From contig NZ_OLMR01000001.1 of the NCBI RefSeq assembly GCF_900291955.1, positions 372,001 through 436,000 on the forward strand: a stretch of DNA of 64,000 bases, read 5' to 3'. The translations under genes were made by a program, and so were the position numbers. Origin of the DNA: Pseudoruminococcus massiliensis. GTDB taxonomy: Bacteria; Bacillota; Clostridia; Oscillospirales; Acutalibacteraceae. Shown here piece after piece: positions 50,628-60,427 of this stretch (the stretch's first letter is position 1; each line of letters begins with the position of its first letter). Below the pieces are notes generated by a model. It had not been told where the DNA came from. It was given only the letters and a program-made list of their open reading frames with translations, and did no database searches.

Positions 50628-53600
50628 TGGGTTTGTACCACCCTCTGCTGTATAAGTCTTAGTTGTAGTAGCTGTTGCACCCTTTGAATCAGTAATAATA
50701 CACTTAATTGTGTGCTTACCACTTGTGAGATTCCAAGTGTAGCTATCCTTAGAGGAGCTTGCCTGTACTGTTTTACCATCAACGATAAACTCATACTTAT
50801 AGCCTGTTTCTGAACCACCGTAGCCGATGCCCTTAAGTGTAAGAGCTGTGCCAGCCTCCTGAGGAGCTGAACGGTCAGCACCGAAGTTCACCTGAAGTGG
50901 GAGGCCTTGTGGAGGTGGTGGTGGTGTGATTGAACCCTTACCAACATTTGCAAGAGGAGCTGTGATAACATCAATATCGTCCTTCTCAGCAGATGTACTT
51001 GGGTCAGCTGCATAGTCGCCTGTTGTATTATCGAGCATAGATACATCGAAAGGAACGCAATCGAGAGCAGACTCACCACGAGTTGCTAAGAACATTGCAC
51101 CAATACCATTATTAGTAATATAATCCTTTGTAATGCCAAGTGTAGAGAATGGAATCTTTATCTCATAGAATGAGTCATATTTTGTATTATGAGTACCACT
51201 TGAGCCTGAGAATGTTTTATAGTCTACCCAGTCTGCATCATTGTTGCAAACATCACTTGGGTCAACTGAACCGTTAAGTCCCATAATAGAGCTGCAAATA
51301 TTGCCTTCTGCCATCTTATATTCAATGCCACCATCTTTAAATCCAACACAGCCATCTTCATAGTCTGTGTTACCATTAGCGTCAACAGCCTTAAATATAG
51401 AAGGCTTGCCAAGACCTGGCTTACCGCTCATATAGAGCAATCTGTCAACATGGCTTGTTTTGCTATCAAATTTAAGACCCATCTTCTTGCCCCAGATAGG
51501 ACCACCAGTTGTGTTTTTATTAGACATTGGTGTGCTGTTAGGGTCGATGCTGAGAGCAAGAATCAATGGAACATCAAGAACACGACCACCATCACTAAGA
51601 GGACCATCTCCCTCTCTTGCCCATGTGTCTGTTGTGTTTACCATCTGCCATGCAACATAGAGGTTATCATTATCCCATGCTGCATAAAGAGCGTATGTAT
51701 CGAGAACGCAGTTCTCATGACCGCCCTTATAGTGATTAGCAACATCCCATGCTGCACCCTGTGCGATAAGCATATCTTCAGACCAATCACTGAAATCACC
51801 ATCAATAGTGATTGTAGCTTCTTTACCAACGCCCTTGCCATTAGTTGAGTAATATTTTGCAAGAGAGCTATTTGAAAGTGTGCCTGTTGTTGCTGCTGTT
51901 GCAGCTACTGCTCTTGCAGCTGCCTTAGCTGTGTATGATTTAGTTGAAGATGTCTTTTTAACATATACCTTCTTATAGGTAAATGTATAATTCTTTGTTT
52001 TACCCTTAGAATCTGTTGCAGTAGCCTTGATTGTTACATCAGAGTCACCGATTTTACCTTCGCCTATTGTAGCCTTTGTTGAGCTTGTGAAAGTCTTTGT
52101 AGGACCGTTATCAACAGAGTATGTACCAGAAACTGCATTTGAAAGTCCGAGTGTAACATCATAAGTTTCTGTTGTGAAAGAAGAACCAGAAGCTTTGTCA
52201 GCTGTTACAACTGGGTCTGTTGCAGGAGGAGTTACTGTATAATTTTCCCAAGTGTTGCCAGCCTTAAAGATTTTTGATGAACCACCAATATCAAGACCTG
52301 GCTGCATATTAGCAGGGTATCTATTAGTTTTTGAATTTGCACTTTCACTAAAGATTACTCTGCCGTTCTCAAAACCACTTGGCACTTCGAGCTTGTAGTA
52401 GCCTGTTGCACTATCCTTTGTCATAGTAGCACCTGGCCATGCAGCTACGCATTTAGAAGTAGAACCATCACCTGTATAGATATAAGCGTAAACACTGCTC
52501 CAGTTGTAGCTTGAGTTATCGAAATAAATTGTTGTGACAGCAGTTGCGTCTTTCTTTGTGTAAGTATATTTTGCTGTTACAGTAGTACCATCTGCTTTTG
52601 TGCCAGAAAGGCTAAGCTTAACAGTGCCACCAGCAACAGTAGAAGCACCTACTGTAATCTTTTGGCCATCTTTGTAAGAACCAGACTTTCCTTCAGATGT
52701 TGTATACTTAGCGTTTGTAACATTTTTAGCACTCAATGTAACAGAAAGTGTATCTGTTGTGAATGTTGTGCCTGTTGCAGGTGATGCAGAAACGCTGCTT
52801 CTTATAGGATTATCAGTTGGATTATAAACAACTGCGATACCTGTATCGCCGATTTGACCAGAGATAGTTGTTGATGTAACTGTCCAAGTATTACCAGAAA
52901 CTTGGTCTGTATATGTACCTGGAGCAACAAGACCTCCACCATTAGGTACAGTAACATCTTTGTTTCCACCATTACCAGCTACAATAACTGCACCCTTTTC
53001 ACGGCATACTACTGAACAGTTATCACCTGTTGTATCATATTCCTTCTGACCTATCATAGCATTTTTAAATTTATTAACCTCTGCAACCTCAGGGCTCATA
53101 AAGTGTGTGCTACCCTTTACACCAGCCTTAATTGAATTTTTGCTTGTTTCAAATGGACGAGAGAAATAAAGAGCGGATGCTTTGCCTTGTGAGGCAATAA
53201 CTGCATAAGCACGGTCGATTTTATTTTGGCTGATAAACTGTGATGAATCCCAGTTACCATCTGCCTTATCGTTTGAATATGTATCGTGGCTTTCTGCCCA
53301 ATATACTAACTTATCCTTAGAAACACCACGCTCTGAAAAATTACCAATAGAGCTTGTTATTTCATTGCTTCTAAATGCCATTCTTACATTTGCACAGTAT
53401 CCGCTATCTGTGAAACTTATATATTTGCTGTATTCCTGAATAAGGCTTTCAGCAAGTGTTGGGTTGTTAGCAACAGGGTCATCAAGGATTTCTCCGTAAT
53501 GCCACAAGCCCGTTCCCTCTGTAACCGTCGGCCAGAAGTTACAGCTTTCACTTGGCAAGCTGATATGCTTTGCTGCGTCCCATCTTATACCGTCAACGCC

Positions 53601-54209
53601 CAAGCTCTTAAGCTCTAAAAGGTAATTTTTAACGACTTGCTGAACATATGAATTTTCGGAGTTTATGTCAGGCATACCGATGTCACGATGAGTTATCTGC
53701 CAACGGTTAGAATAATCAATACCACCAGATTCGTTGTGCCAATACTGACCATCTTTAAGGTCATTCTGAATATTAGAATGGTCACCTGCAAGGTGATTTG
53801 CAACAACATCGACTACAACTTTAATTCCATATGTGTCTGCCTCAGCACAAAGAGCTTTTAGCTCATCTTTTGTGCCAAGGTCATTATTGCCAACATAGAA
53901 ACCAAGTGGCTGATAAAGCCACCACCATGTTCCAGAACCACCGCCAACCTGAGCCGGTGATGTTTGAATAGCACTAAAACCTGCTTCTGCAATGTTTTGA
54001 AGTTCTGCCTTAATGTCATTATATTTCCAATTGAAGCAGTGAAGAATAGCACCATCTTGAATGTTGTCTGCTAATCCATAATCATTAGCCGCAGAAACTT
54101 CTTCTGTTGGCTGAACTGACATAAGAACAGTGAGCATAGACGCCGCCATAAGAAGTGACATAAATATACTCATTATCCTTGTACTAAGTTTTGTTTTTGT
54201 TTTAAACAA
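49782..54209 (-). CDS. Secreted giant alpha-amylase (AmyE-like GH13, CBM26, extra binding domains)
   Basis: The 1475-residue enzyme has a signal peptide (1-40) and an AmyE-type (GH13_28-like) catalytic domain (about 45-470) with DVVANHLAGDHS, DGIRWDAAKH (Asp, about 210), WHYGEILDD (Glu, about 238) and AESHDTYSND (Asp, about 307). Two beta domains (about 485-565 and 665-750) flank a CBM26 (about 570-660, IYFDNSSYNWSSVYAYIY). A large CBM9/DOMON-like domain follows (about 780-1060, TIDGDFSDWSED and LYVAWQ). A PKD-like domain and three 94-residue repeats (about 1193-1475) end the protein. The start is TTG at 54209 after AGAGGGAAAAAA. Confidence 0.93.
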   Translation of the reverse strand: MFKTKTKLSTRIMSIFMSLLMAASMLTVLMSVQPTEEVSAANDYGLADNIQDGAILHCFNWKYNDIKAELQNIAEAGFSAIQTSPAQVGGGSGTWWWLYQPLGFYVGNNDLGTKDELKALCAEADTYGIKVVVDVVANHLAGDHSNIQNDLKDGQYWHNESGGIDYSNRWQITHRDIGMPDINSENSYVQQVVKNYLLELKSLGVDGIRWDAAKHISLPSESCNFWPTVTEGTGLWHYGEILDDPVANNPTLAESLIQEYSKYISFTDSGYCANVRMAFRSNEITSSIGNFSERGVSKDKLVYWAESHDTYSNDKADGNWDSSQFISQNKIDRAYAVIASQGKASALYFSRPFETSKNSIKAGVKGSTHFMSPEVAEVNKFKNAMIGQKEYDTTGDNCSVVCREKGAVIVAGNGGNKDVTVPNGGGLVAPGTYTDQVSGNTWTVTSTTISGQIGDTGIAVVYNPTDNPIRSSVSASPATGTTFTTDTLSVTLSAKNVTNAKYTTSEGKSGSYKDGQKITVGASTVAGGTVKLSLSGTKADGTTVTAKYTYTKKDATAVTTIYFDNSSYNWSSVYAYIYTGDGSTSKCVAAWPGATMTKDSATGYYKLEVPSGFENGRVIFSESANSKTNRYPANMQPGLDIGGSSKIFKAGNTWENYTVTPPATDPVVTADKASGSSFTTETYDVTLGLSNAVSGTYSVDNGPTKTFTSSTKATIGEGKIGDSDVTIKATATDSKGKTKNYTFTYKKVYVKKTSSTKSYTAKAAARAVAATAATTGTLSNSSLAKYYSTNGKGVGKEATITIDGDFSDWSEDMLIAQGAAWDVANHYKGGHENCVLDTYALYAAWDNDNLYVAWQMVNTTDTWAREGDGPLSDGGRVLDVPLILALSIDPNSTPMSNKNTTGGPIWGKKMGLKFDSKTSHVDRLLYMSGKPGLGKPSIFKAVDANGNTDYEDGCVGFKDGGIEYKMAEGNICSSIMGLNGSVDPSDVCNNDADWVDYKTFSGSSGTHNTKYDSFYEIKIPFSTLGITKDYITNNGIGAMFLATRGESALDCVPFDVSMLDNTTGDYAADPSTSAEKDDIDVITAPLANVGKGSITPPPPPQGLPLQVNFGADRSAPQEAGTALTLKGIGYGGSETGYKYEFIVDGKTVQASSSKDSYTWNLTSGKHTIKCIITDSKGATATTTKTYTAEGGTNPELPLANNSTISATSITKGQTVTMTAKATGGKAPYKYRYFCKPEGASGWTALTGTTTATSFTHKPARAISYQYAVKVADSKGKTSTKYFTVKVSATATLKNASTISATSIKKGSSIKLTAKATGGTAPYKYRYFCKPEGASGWTALTGTTTATSYTHKPARAITYQYAVKVADSKGKTSTKYFTVKVSATATLKNASTISATSIKKGSSIKLTAKATGGTAPYKYRYFCKPEGASGWTALTGTTTATSYTHKPARAITYQYAVKVADSTGKTVTKYFTVNVK

Positions 54210-54294
54210 ATTTTTTCCCTCTTTCCTTTAATATTTAGTCAAGCAGTTTGTTTTCAGCTAAAAAAATAATTCCTTAGATAAGATAATATAAAGC

Positions 54295-54430
54295 CTCCAC
54301 GATTATAAAGCTTATCCTTAAAACTACCTTTGATGCTTCGTCAGCTTGGCGTAAATTCACCTCCGTTAATGCCTTTCAAATGGTGGATTAAACGGTAATT
54401 AAGGAACAATCCTTCCTTAATCTTCATATA
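54295..54430 (-). promoter_or_regulatory. Possible structured leader upstream of amylase 2
   Basis: Between the amylase start and the ABC promoter this stretch is richer in GC than its surroundings and carries several foldable segments. These are ATTAAGGAA/TTCCTTAAT (about 54399-54422), GGCGTAA...TTAATGCC (about 54353-54378) and AAGC...GCTT (54319-54345). A run like GGAGGTGAATTTACGCC on the minus strand recalls structured 5' UTRs. No known riboswitch class was matched. Confidence 0.35.
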
Positions 54431-54776
54431 CAAAGATAACCTTTTTTCCCTTTTTTTTAATTCTCTATTGTAATTATAAAACCAAATTCCAGTATTTCGT
54501 ATGGTTTACTAAATGCCACTTTTTTATTTTAGTTAATATGCTCAAGAAATATGAATAAATAATGAACAAATCTTGCAAATTATTTTTTTCTTTCAAGAAA
54601 TTTTTAAAATTTATATACAAAATCAAAATCCATATTCAATTTTTTTAAGTTTCATTTATATATCTATTATAAAAATAGACAAAATCATCAACTATAAAAG
54701 TATGATACATTATGAGCACTTTTCAATATTCCGCTCAAATTATTTTCCAATAATTGTATTTAATAAGCCTTGTTTA
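54431..54776. other. AT-rich intergenic region between amylase 2 and the ABC exporter
   Basis: This is extremely AT-rich. A 104-codon open frame from a TTG at 54573 is low-complexity without an SD and is not considered a gene. No other feature was supported. Confidence 0.5.
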
Positions 54777-54805
54777 TTGACATTATGCACATTAAAAGGT
54801 AGAAT
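54777..54805 (+). promoter_or_regulatory. Promoter of the ABC exporter operon
   Basis: TTGACA (54777-54782), 17 bases, TAGAAT (54800-54805). A 7-bp hairpin CTTACAT/ATGTAAG (54860-54878) lies in the leader before the SD AAGGGAGTG. Confidence 0.75.
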
Positions 54806-54905
54806 TATATTGTATTATCGAAGTAGTATAAATACCTGCTTTTCGATATCGACAATTCTCTTACATTATATATGTAAGAATTTCTAAATAAGGGAGTGAA
54901 AATTT

Positions 54906-55610
54906 ATGCCTGCTTTTGTTGAATTTCAAAATGTATTCAAAACCTATAAAATGGGTGAAATCGAGATAAATGCTGTCAATGATGTTTCGTTTGCTATAAA
55001 TGAGGGTGAGTTCGCCGTTGTTGTAGGTCAGAGCGGTGCGGGCAAGACAACTATATTAAATATTCTTGGTGGAATAGATAACTGCTCAAAAGGAAGAATA
55101 TTTGTTGGCGGTCGTGAAATAAGCCGTTTAAGAGGTAAGGAATTGGCGGCTTATAGAAGATATGATATAGGCTTTGTTTTTCAATTTTATAATCTAATTC
55201 CAAATCTTACCGCAAAGGAAAATGTTGAGCTTGCAACTCAAATTTGTAAAGACTCTCTCGACGCAGAAAATGTTCTCATTGATGTTGGACTCGGACACCG
55301 AATCAATAACTTTCCTGCACAGCTCTCAGGCGGTGAACAGCAGAGAGTTTCAATAGCAAGAGCCTTAGCCAAAAAGCCTAAGCTTTTACTTTGTGACGAG
55401 CCAACGGGTGCTTTGGATTTTAATACAGGTAAAAATATTCTCAAGCTTCTTCAAAGTAAGTGTCAAGAAGACGGAATGACCGTTGTGCTTATCACTCATA
55501 ACTCAGCCATTACACCTATGGCAAACCGAGTCATAAGTATGCGAAGCGGTCAGGTAGTAAGCAACACCATTAATAAAGAGCCTATGAATGTTGAAGACAT
55601 TGAATGGTAA
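54906..55610 (+). CDS. ABC transporter ATPase (MacB/LolD/FtsE type)
   Basis: This 234-residue ATPase has Walker A GQSGAGKT (about 39-46), the Q-loop FQFYNLIPN, signature LSGGEQQR, Walker [13 protein letters not shown] and the H-loop ITHN, the pattern of the MacB/LolD exporter group. It is followed 33 bases later by a very large FtsX-type permease. Such pairs move lipids or peptides, or act as mechanotransmitters; the substrate is unknown. Confidence 0.93.
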   Translation: MPAFVEFQNVFKTYKMGEIEINAVNDVSFAINEGEFAVVVGQSGAGKTTILNILGGIDNCSKGRIFVGGREISRLRGKELAAYRRYDIGFVFQFYNLIPNLTAKENVELATQICKDSLDAENVLIDVGLGHRINNFPAQLSGGEQQRVSIARALAKKPKLLLCDEPTGALDFNTGKNILKLLQSKCQEDGMTVVLITHNSAITPMANRVISMRSGQVVSNTINKEPMNVEDIEW

Positions 55611-55643
55611 GTCTATGGCACTTATTGGAGGTGATATATAAAA

Positions 55644-58600
55644 ATGAAATCTCTCAGAAAAAATATATTCCGAGAAATTTGGCAGACCAAATCGAGATTT
55701 ATTTCAATACTTGCAATTATTGCTTTGAGTATCGGATTTTTCTCTGGAATAAAATCATCTGCACCAAGCCTTATAAAAACGGCTGATGATTATTTTATCG
55801 AAAATAACCTTATGGATTTCAGACTTGTTTCAACGGTCGGCTTTGATAATGACGATATTTCCGCAATAGAAGAATCCGAAGATGTAATGCAGGTTATGCC
55901 GTCATATATGGCAGATGTCATTACAACCCTTGGAAACCACGATTCCGTTGTAAGAATACATTCTGTACCAGAAGCCGAAAGCGGTACACCAATCAATAAG
56001 CTTAATGTTACTGAGGGCAGACTTCCGCAAAATTCTGGCGAATGTGTCATAGAAAATTCAACTCTCGGCTATGGTAATCTTAATATTGGTGATACGCTAA
56101 AGATTCAGCCAAATGTCGGAGATACCAAGACAAGCACATATCTTAAAAAAACCGAATTTAAGATTGTTGGTAAAGTAGAATCTCCTATGTACATAACCTT
56201 TCAGCACGGCAATACCAATGTTGGAAACGGAACAATCTCATTTTTTGCAATGATTCCTGCTGAAGATTTCGCATATGAAAAATATACTGAGCTTTATGTT
56301 AAAACAAAGGCGTCTGCCAGTGGATATTCAGCGATTTCCGATGATTATAAAAATATGATTAAGGACGAAACCACTACCTTTGAAAATCTCTCAAAAGATG
56401 CCGCAGACCGCTTTAACTCAGGAACTCTTGCAGACGCTAAAAAGAAATTGGCTGACGCTAAGAAAGAATATGCCAATAAAAAAGCTGAGGCAGAGCAACA
56501 GCTTGCAGATGCTAAGAAAAAATTAGATGACGGACAAAAAGAGTTTGATGAAAAAATTGCCGCCGCAGAAAAAGAAATCAAAGAAAATGAACAAAAACTA
56601 AAAGACGGCAAGGCGGAACTTGAGTCCTCTAAAAAAACTTATGAGAAACAAATTGCTGCCGCAGAAAAAAAACTCAAGGACGGCGAAGCAGAGCTTGAAA
56701 AAGGTAAAAAAGAATATCAGGACGGACTTGATAAGTATAACAAAGAAATCAAAGCCGCCCAACAAAAAATTGATAATGCTAATTCTGAATATCAAGAGCA
56801 GTACAATAAATTTACATATGAAACCAAGCCTCAAGCCGAAGAAAAGCTGAATGACGCAAAAGAACAGCTTAATAACCTTGATACACTTCTTACTATTGCA
56901 AATGCTTCTCTCGATATTCTGAAAAAGATTCCAGAGGAATATCTAACAGACTTAGAAAAACAGAAAATCAAAGAGCTTGAAACAAAAATTGCTGAATATC
57001 AAAAGCAATATGATGAGGGTTTAGCACAATATGAGGCTGGCAAAAAACAACTCAACGACGGTGAAAAAAAGCTTGCGGAAGCTAAACAAAAGCTTGATTC
57101 CGCCCAAAAGGAGCTTGATATAAAGAGCAGCGAAGGCAAAGCTACCTTAGACGCAGCCAAGGATAAAATCACCAGTGCAGAAGGTAAACTTCGTGAAGGC
57201 AAGCTTGAGCTTCAGATTCAAAAACTTTCTGCCGAAGCAAAATTCAAAGATGCCGAGCAAAAAATATCTGACGGAGAAGAAAAACTCGCCGCAGGAAAGA
57301 CAGAGCTTGAAACTCAAAAAACAGCTGGTCAAAAGAAAATTAATGAGGGTAAAGCTGAATATGAATCAGGCAAAAAAGAAGCCGAAGAAAAGCTCGCAGA
57401 GGGCGAAGAAAAAATCAAAGATGCAGAAGATAAAATCGCAGATATTCCTAAATACAAATGGTATGTATATAACAGAGATGATAACAAGGGCTATTCAGGA
57501 CTTGGAGAAGATGCCGAAAGAGTTAATTCTGTTGCCGTTGTATTCCCTGTATTCTTCCTTATAGTTGCTGTTCTTGTCTGCATTACAACTATGACAAGAC
57601 TGGTCGAAGAACGCCGAACAGAAATCGGCACACTAAAAGCACTTGGATATACTCCGCTCTCAATTATAATGAAATATTTCCTATATGCTGCTATTGCGGC
57701 TATCTTAGGAAGTATCATAGGTTCACTCATAGGTATTGCGACACTGCCGAGAATTATAGTTCAAACCTACGGCATACTCTATACTCTTCCAGAAATGCAC
57801 CTTTCAGTAGATTATGGAGTTGTGTTAATATCATCAGCCGTTGCTATAATAGCAACCTGTGCAGTTGCAATATTCACCTGTTTAAAGGAATTAAAGCTTA
57901 ATGCCGCAACTCTTATGCGACCTAAAGCTCCTAAACCTGGTAAGCGTATTCTTCTTGAAAAGATGCCATTTATATGGAAGCATATGAACTTCACATCTAA
58001 GGTTACAGCGAGAAATCTTTTCAGATATAAAGCAAGATTCCTTATGACAGTTATAGGCGTTGCAGGCTGTACAGCACTTATAGTTGCTGGTTTTGGATTA
58101 AAAGCATCAATTTCAGTTGTTGCAGAAAAACAGTTTGGAGATATTACAAAATACAGTGCAGTTATGGCTCTCAAAGAATCTGAACGCTATGAGAAGTGCA
58201 AGCCTCTACTTGATAAACTTTCAAAGGACAAGAACTTCTCAACTATACTTGCAAGTAACACAAGCAGTACAAAGGCTTATGTAGATTCTTCAAAGAAACA
58301 GCTTGAACTTAGCTGTATAATACCGCAAAATAATGAAGATTTCAAAAAGCTTATTGACCTTAGAACTCGTGTTAACAAAACACCTGTTGAACTAACTGAT
58401 AAAGGCGTTGTAGTAACCGAACGTATGTCAGATATACTTGGTGTAGGCATAGGCGATAAATTCACTATGCTTATATCTGATGAACCTTATGAGGTTACAA
58501 TTACTGGCATTACTGAAAACTATGCAAGCAACTATATATATATGATGCCAAGCTATTATGAGCAACTCACAGGAAATAACATTCGATATAATACTATTTA

Positions 58601-59132
58601 TGCTCAAATAAACAATACAAACAGCGAGCTTGAAAGCTCCCTTGCAACTAAATGGATGAAAAATGATAATATTATCACAATAAGCTTTGTTTCTGATATT
58701 ATCTCATCTGTTGACGATATGCTTCAATCATTGAATGTCATTGTTCTTGTGCTTATCATTTGTGCAGGTGCTTTAGCAACAGTTGTTCTCTACAACCTCA
58801 CAAATATAAATATTGCAGAGCGTGTTCGAGAAATTGCTACTATTAAGGTGCTTGGCTTCTATAATGGAGAAACTGCTGCATATATCTATCGTGAGAATAT
58901 CGTTCTCACAATAGTAGGTGCAATAGTCGGACTTCTCTTAGGTTCAGTATTCACAAGATTTATTGTAGAAACTATTCAGATGGATATGGTTATGTTCTCT
59001 AAAGAAAATAATCCAATGAGCTTTGTATGGGGCTTTGCACTAACAGCGGTATTCTCAGCAATCGTAAATATCATAATGTATCGCAAGATGAAGAAAATAG
59101 ATATGGTTGAATCTTTGAAATCCGTTGAATAA
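55644..59132 (+). CDS. FtsX/MacB-type ABC permease with long extracytoplasmic coiled coil
   Basis: The 1162-residue permease has a first membrane segment at about 17-40 (FISILAIIALSIGFFSGI). An extracellular region runs about 45-620 and ends in a long Lys/Glu/Ala-rich coiled coil (about 255-615, with KKLADAKKEYANKKAEAEQQL-type heptads). Three FtsX-core membrane segments follow (about 630-750), then a second extracellular domain and a C-terminal three-segment FtsX core (about 1030-1150). The two-core layout is common in Firmicute MacB-like permeases; the length of the coiled coil is notable and suggests reach across the cell wall. Confidence 0.9.
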   Translation: MKSLRKNIFREIWQTKSRFISILAIIALSIGFFSGIKSSAPSLIKTADDYFIENNLMDFRLVSTVGFDNDDISAIEESEDVMQVMPSYMADVITTLGNHDSVVRIHSVPEAESGTPINKLNVTEGRLPQNSGECVIENSTLGYGNLNIGDTLKIQPNVGDTKTSTYLKKTEFKIVGKVESPMYITFQHGNTNVGNGTISFFAMIPAEDFAYEKYTELYVKTKASASGYSAISDDYKNMIKDETTTFENLSKDAADRFNSGTLADAKKKLADAKKEYANKKAEAEQQLADAKKKLDDGQKEFDEKIAAAEKEIKENEQKLKDGKAELESSKKTYEKQIAAAEKKLKDGEAELEKGKKEYQDGLDKYNKEIKAAQQKIDNANSEYQEQYNKFTYETKPQAEEKLNDAKEQLNNLDTLLTIANASLDILKKIPEEYLTDLEKQKIKELETKIAEYQKQYDEGLAQYEAGKKQLNDGEKKLAEAKQKLDSAQKELDIKSSEGKATLDAAKDKITSAEGKLREGKLELQIQKLSAEAKFKDAEQKISDGEEKLAAGKTELETQKTAGQKKINEGKAEYESGKKEAEEKLAEGEEKIKDAEDKIADIPKYKWYVYNRDDNKGYSGLGEDAERVNSVAVVFPVFFLIVAVLVCITTMTRLVEERRTEIGTLKALGYTPLSIIMKYFLYAAIAAILGSIIGSLIGIATLPRIIVQTYGILYTLPEMHLSVDYGVVLISSAVAIIATCAVAIFTCLKELKLNAATLMRPKAPKPGKRILLEKMPFIWKHMNFTSKVTARNLFRYKARFLMTVIGVAGCTALIVAGFGLKASISVVAEKQFGDITKYSAVMALKESERYEKCKPLLDKLSKDKNFSTILASNTSSTKAYVDSSKKQLELSCIIPQNNEDFKKLIDLRTRVNKTPVELTDKGVVVTERMSDILGVGIGDKFTMLISDEPYEVTITGITENYASNYIYMMPSYYEQLTGNNIRYNTIYAQINNTNSELESSLATKWMKNDNIITISFVSDIISSVDDMLQSLNVIVLVLIICAGALATVVLYNLTNINIAERVREIATIKVLGFYNGETAAYIYRENIVLTIVGAIVGLLLGSVFTRFIVETIQMDMVMFSKENNPMSFVWGFALTAVFSAIVNIIMYRKMKKIDMVESLKSVE

Positions 59133-59145
59133 TCTTTCAAATATC

Positions 59146-59184
59146 AAAAATGACTTACCCGTTTTCGAGTAAGTCATTTTTTGT
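59146..59184 (+). terminator. Terminator of the ABC exporter operon
   Basis: AAAATGACTTAC / GTAAGTCATTTTTT is a strong intrinsic terminator. Confidence 0.88.
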
Positions 59185-59500
59185 GGCGAGCCGCCGCTCC
59201 CAAGTCGCGTAATCGCTCGACAAGTCTCGCTCGCAATAAGTTAGGGGGGTTACTCACGCGTAGGACTAAACTACCGATTTTAAGACAATTAAAAGTTTTG
59301 CTCAAGGCGGCGAGCCGCCGCTCCCAAGTCGCGTAATCGCTCGACAAGTCTCGCTCGCAATGAGTTAGGGAGGTTTATTTACGCGGAGGACTAAACTACC
59401 GATTTTAAGACAATTAAAAGTTTTGCTCAAGCTTTTTCAAAAGCTTGCAGTTTCCAAAGGCAGAGACTTTGGTGGGTTTTAAGGGCAAAGCCATTAAAAT
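59184..59500. repeat. Two tandem GCGAGCCGCCGC modules plus a partial hairpin-mosaic copy
   Basis: About 120 bp beginning GGCGAGCCGCCGCTCCCAAG and ending in GACAATTAAAAGTTTTGCTC occurs twice head to tail (about 59185-59307 and 59308-59427). It is followed by CAAGCTTTTTCAAAAGCTTG, a mutated CCAAAGGCAGAGACTTTGG and AAGGGCAAAGCCATT. The reverse complement of the module lies at 37430-37540. No gene is present up to 59623. Confidence 0.75.
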
Positions 59501-59623
59501 TTCAAATGTTTTAATAAAAAAATCTCCTATTATAAAATAGAGAAAATAGTTGTATTTTAGCGAATGATTTATTATAATATAGTTTGGTTTGTTTAACCTA
59601 TAAAAAGTAAAGAAGGGTTCAGC

Positions 59624-60385
59624 TTGTTTAGTAAAGAAATAGACTCATTATGTGATGCCGCCATTAAGAAAAGTGATATGTCGAAAAACTCTCCGCTAAG
59701 ATATATGACTTCAGCAATTATCGCAGGTTTTTTCATTGTTGTAGCGATTATCCTATCTAATATCACTGCTGCGGTTTTCTACAAAAGTTCTCCTGAGCTT
59801 TCAAAGTTTCTTGGCTCAATCTTATTTCCAATAGCAATCATACTTATAGTTTTTGTTGGTGGTGACCTTTTCACAGGCAACAATATGACTATGGCATTCG
59901 GGCTTTACAACAACAAGGTGAAATTCAGCAGCGCTTTAAGAGTCTGTATTATGAGCTATACAGGAAACTTTATAGGAACATTTATTCTTGGTGGATTATT
60001 AGTTTTAAGCGGTTGTGCAAGTGAAGTATTAACCGATTACTACTCAGCAATCATACCGGGAAAATTAGAGCTTGACCCTCTTACATTATTTATTCGAGGT
60101 GTACTTTGTAATTATCTTGTATGCCTTGCGGTATTCATAGGTACAAGAATGAAAACCGAAAGTGGAAAGCTTATTGTTATGTTCTGTATAATAACAGCCT
60201 TTGTTATTGCAGGCTTTGAACACTGCATAGCAAATATGGGAATTTTCACCATTGCCGCTTTTCTTCTCGGTGGACTTCCAACACAAGAAGTAATAAACAA
60301 CTTCATATTCGTAACGCTTGGCAATATATTTGGTGGAACAATCCTCTTTGCCCTACCATTACAGATTGTAACAAAAAGAAAATAA
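59624..60385 (+). CDS. Formate/nitrite transporter family channel
   Basis: This 253-residue FNT protein has six membrane segments. The family features are GGDLFTGNNMTMAFG (about 85-99, first half-helix break), LCNYLVCLAVF (about 165) and the central histidine in GFEHCIANM (about 196). FNT channels carry formate, nitrite or hydrosulphide; formate is plausible for a fermenting anaerobe but is not shown by the sequence. The start is TTG at 59624 after AGAAGGG. Confidence 0.9.
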   Translation: MFSKEIDSLCDAAIKKSDMSKNSPLRYMTSAIIAGFFIVVAIILSNITAAVFYKSSPELSKFLGSILFPIAIILIVFVGGDLFTGNNMTMAFGLYNNKVKFSSALRVCIMSYTGNFIGTFILGGLLVLSGCASEVLTDYYSAIIPGKLELDPLTLFIRGVLCNYLVCLAVFIGTRMKTESGKLIVMFCIITAFVIAGFEHCIANMGIFTIAAFLLGGLPTQEVINNFIFVTLGNIFGGTILFALPLQIVTKRK

Positions 60386-60387
60386 CA

Positions 60388-60427
60388 AAAAATGCTTGCA
60401 GAAAATAAACTCTGCAAGCATTTTTAT
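60388..60427. terminator. Bidirectional terminator
   Basis: AAAATGCTTGCAGA / TCTGCAAGCATTTTT sits between the convergent FNT and DtxR-family genes. Confidence 0.88.

Noticed and set aside
54573-54887. 104-codon open frame in the amylase-ABC spacer
   Set aside because: TTG start without SD, low-complexity Ile/Phe/Lys composition from AT-rich DNA, and it overlaps the ABC promoter.
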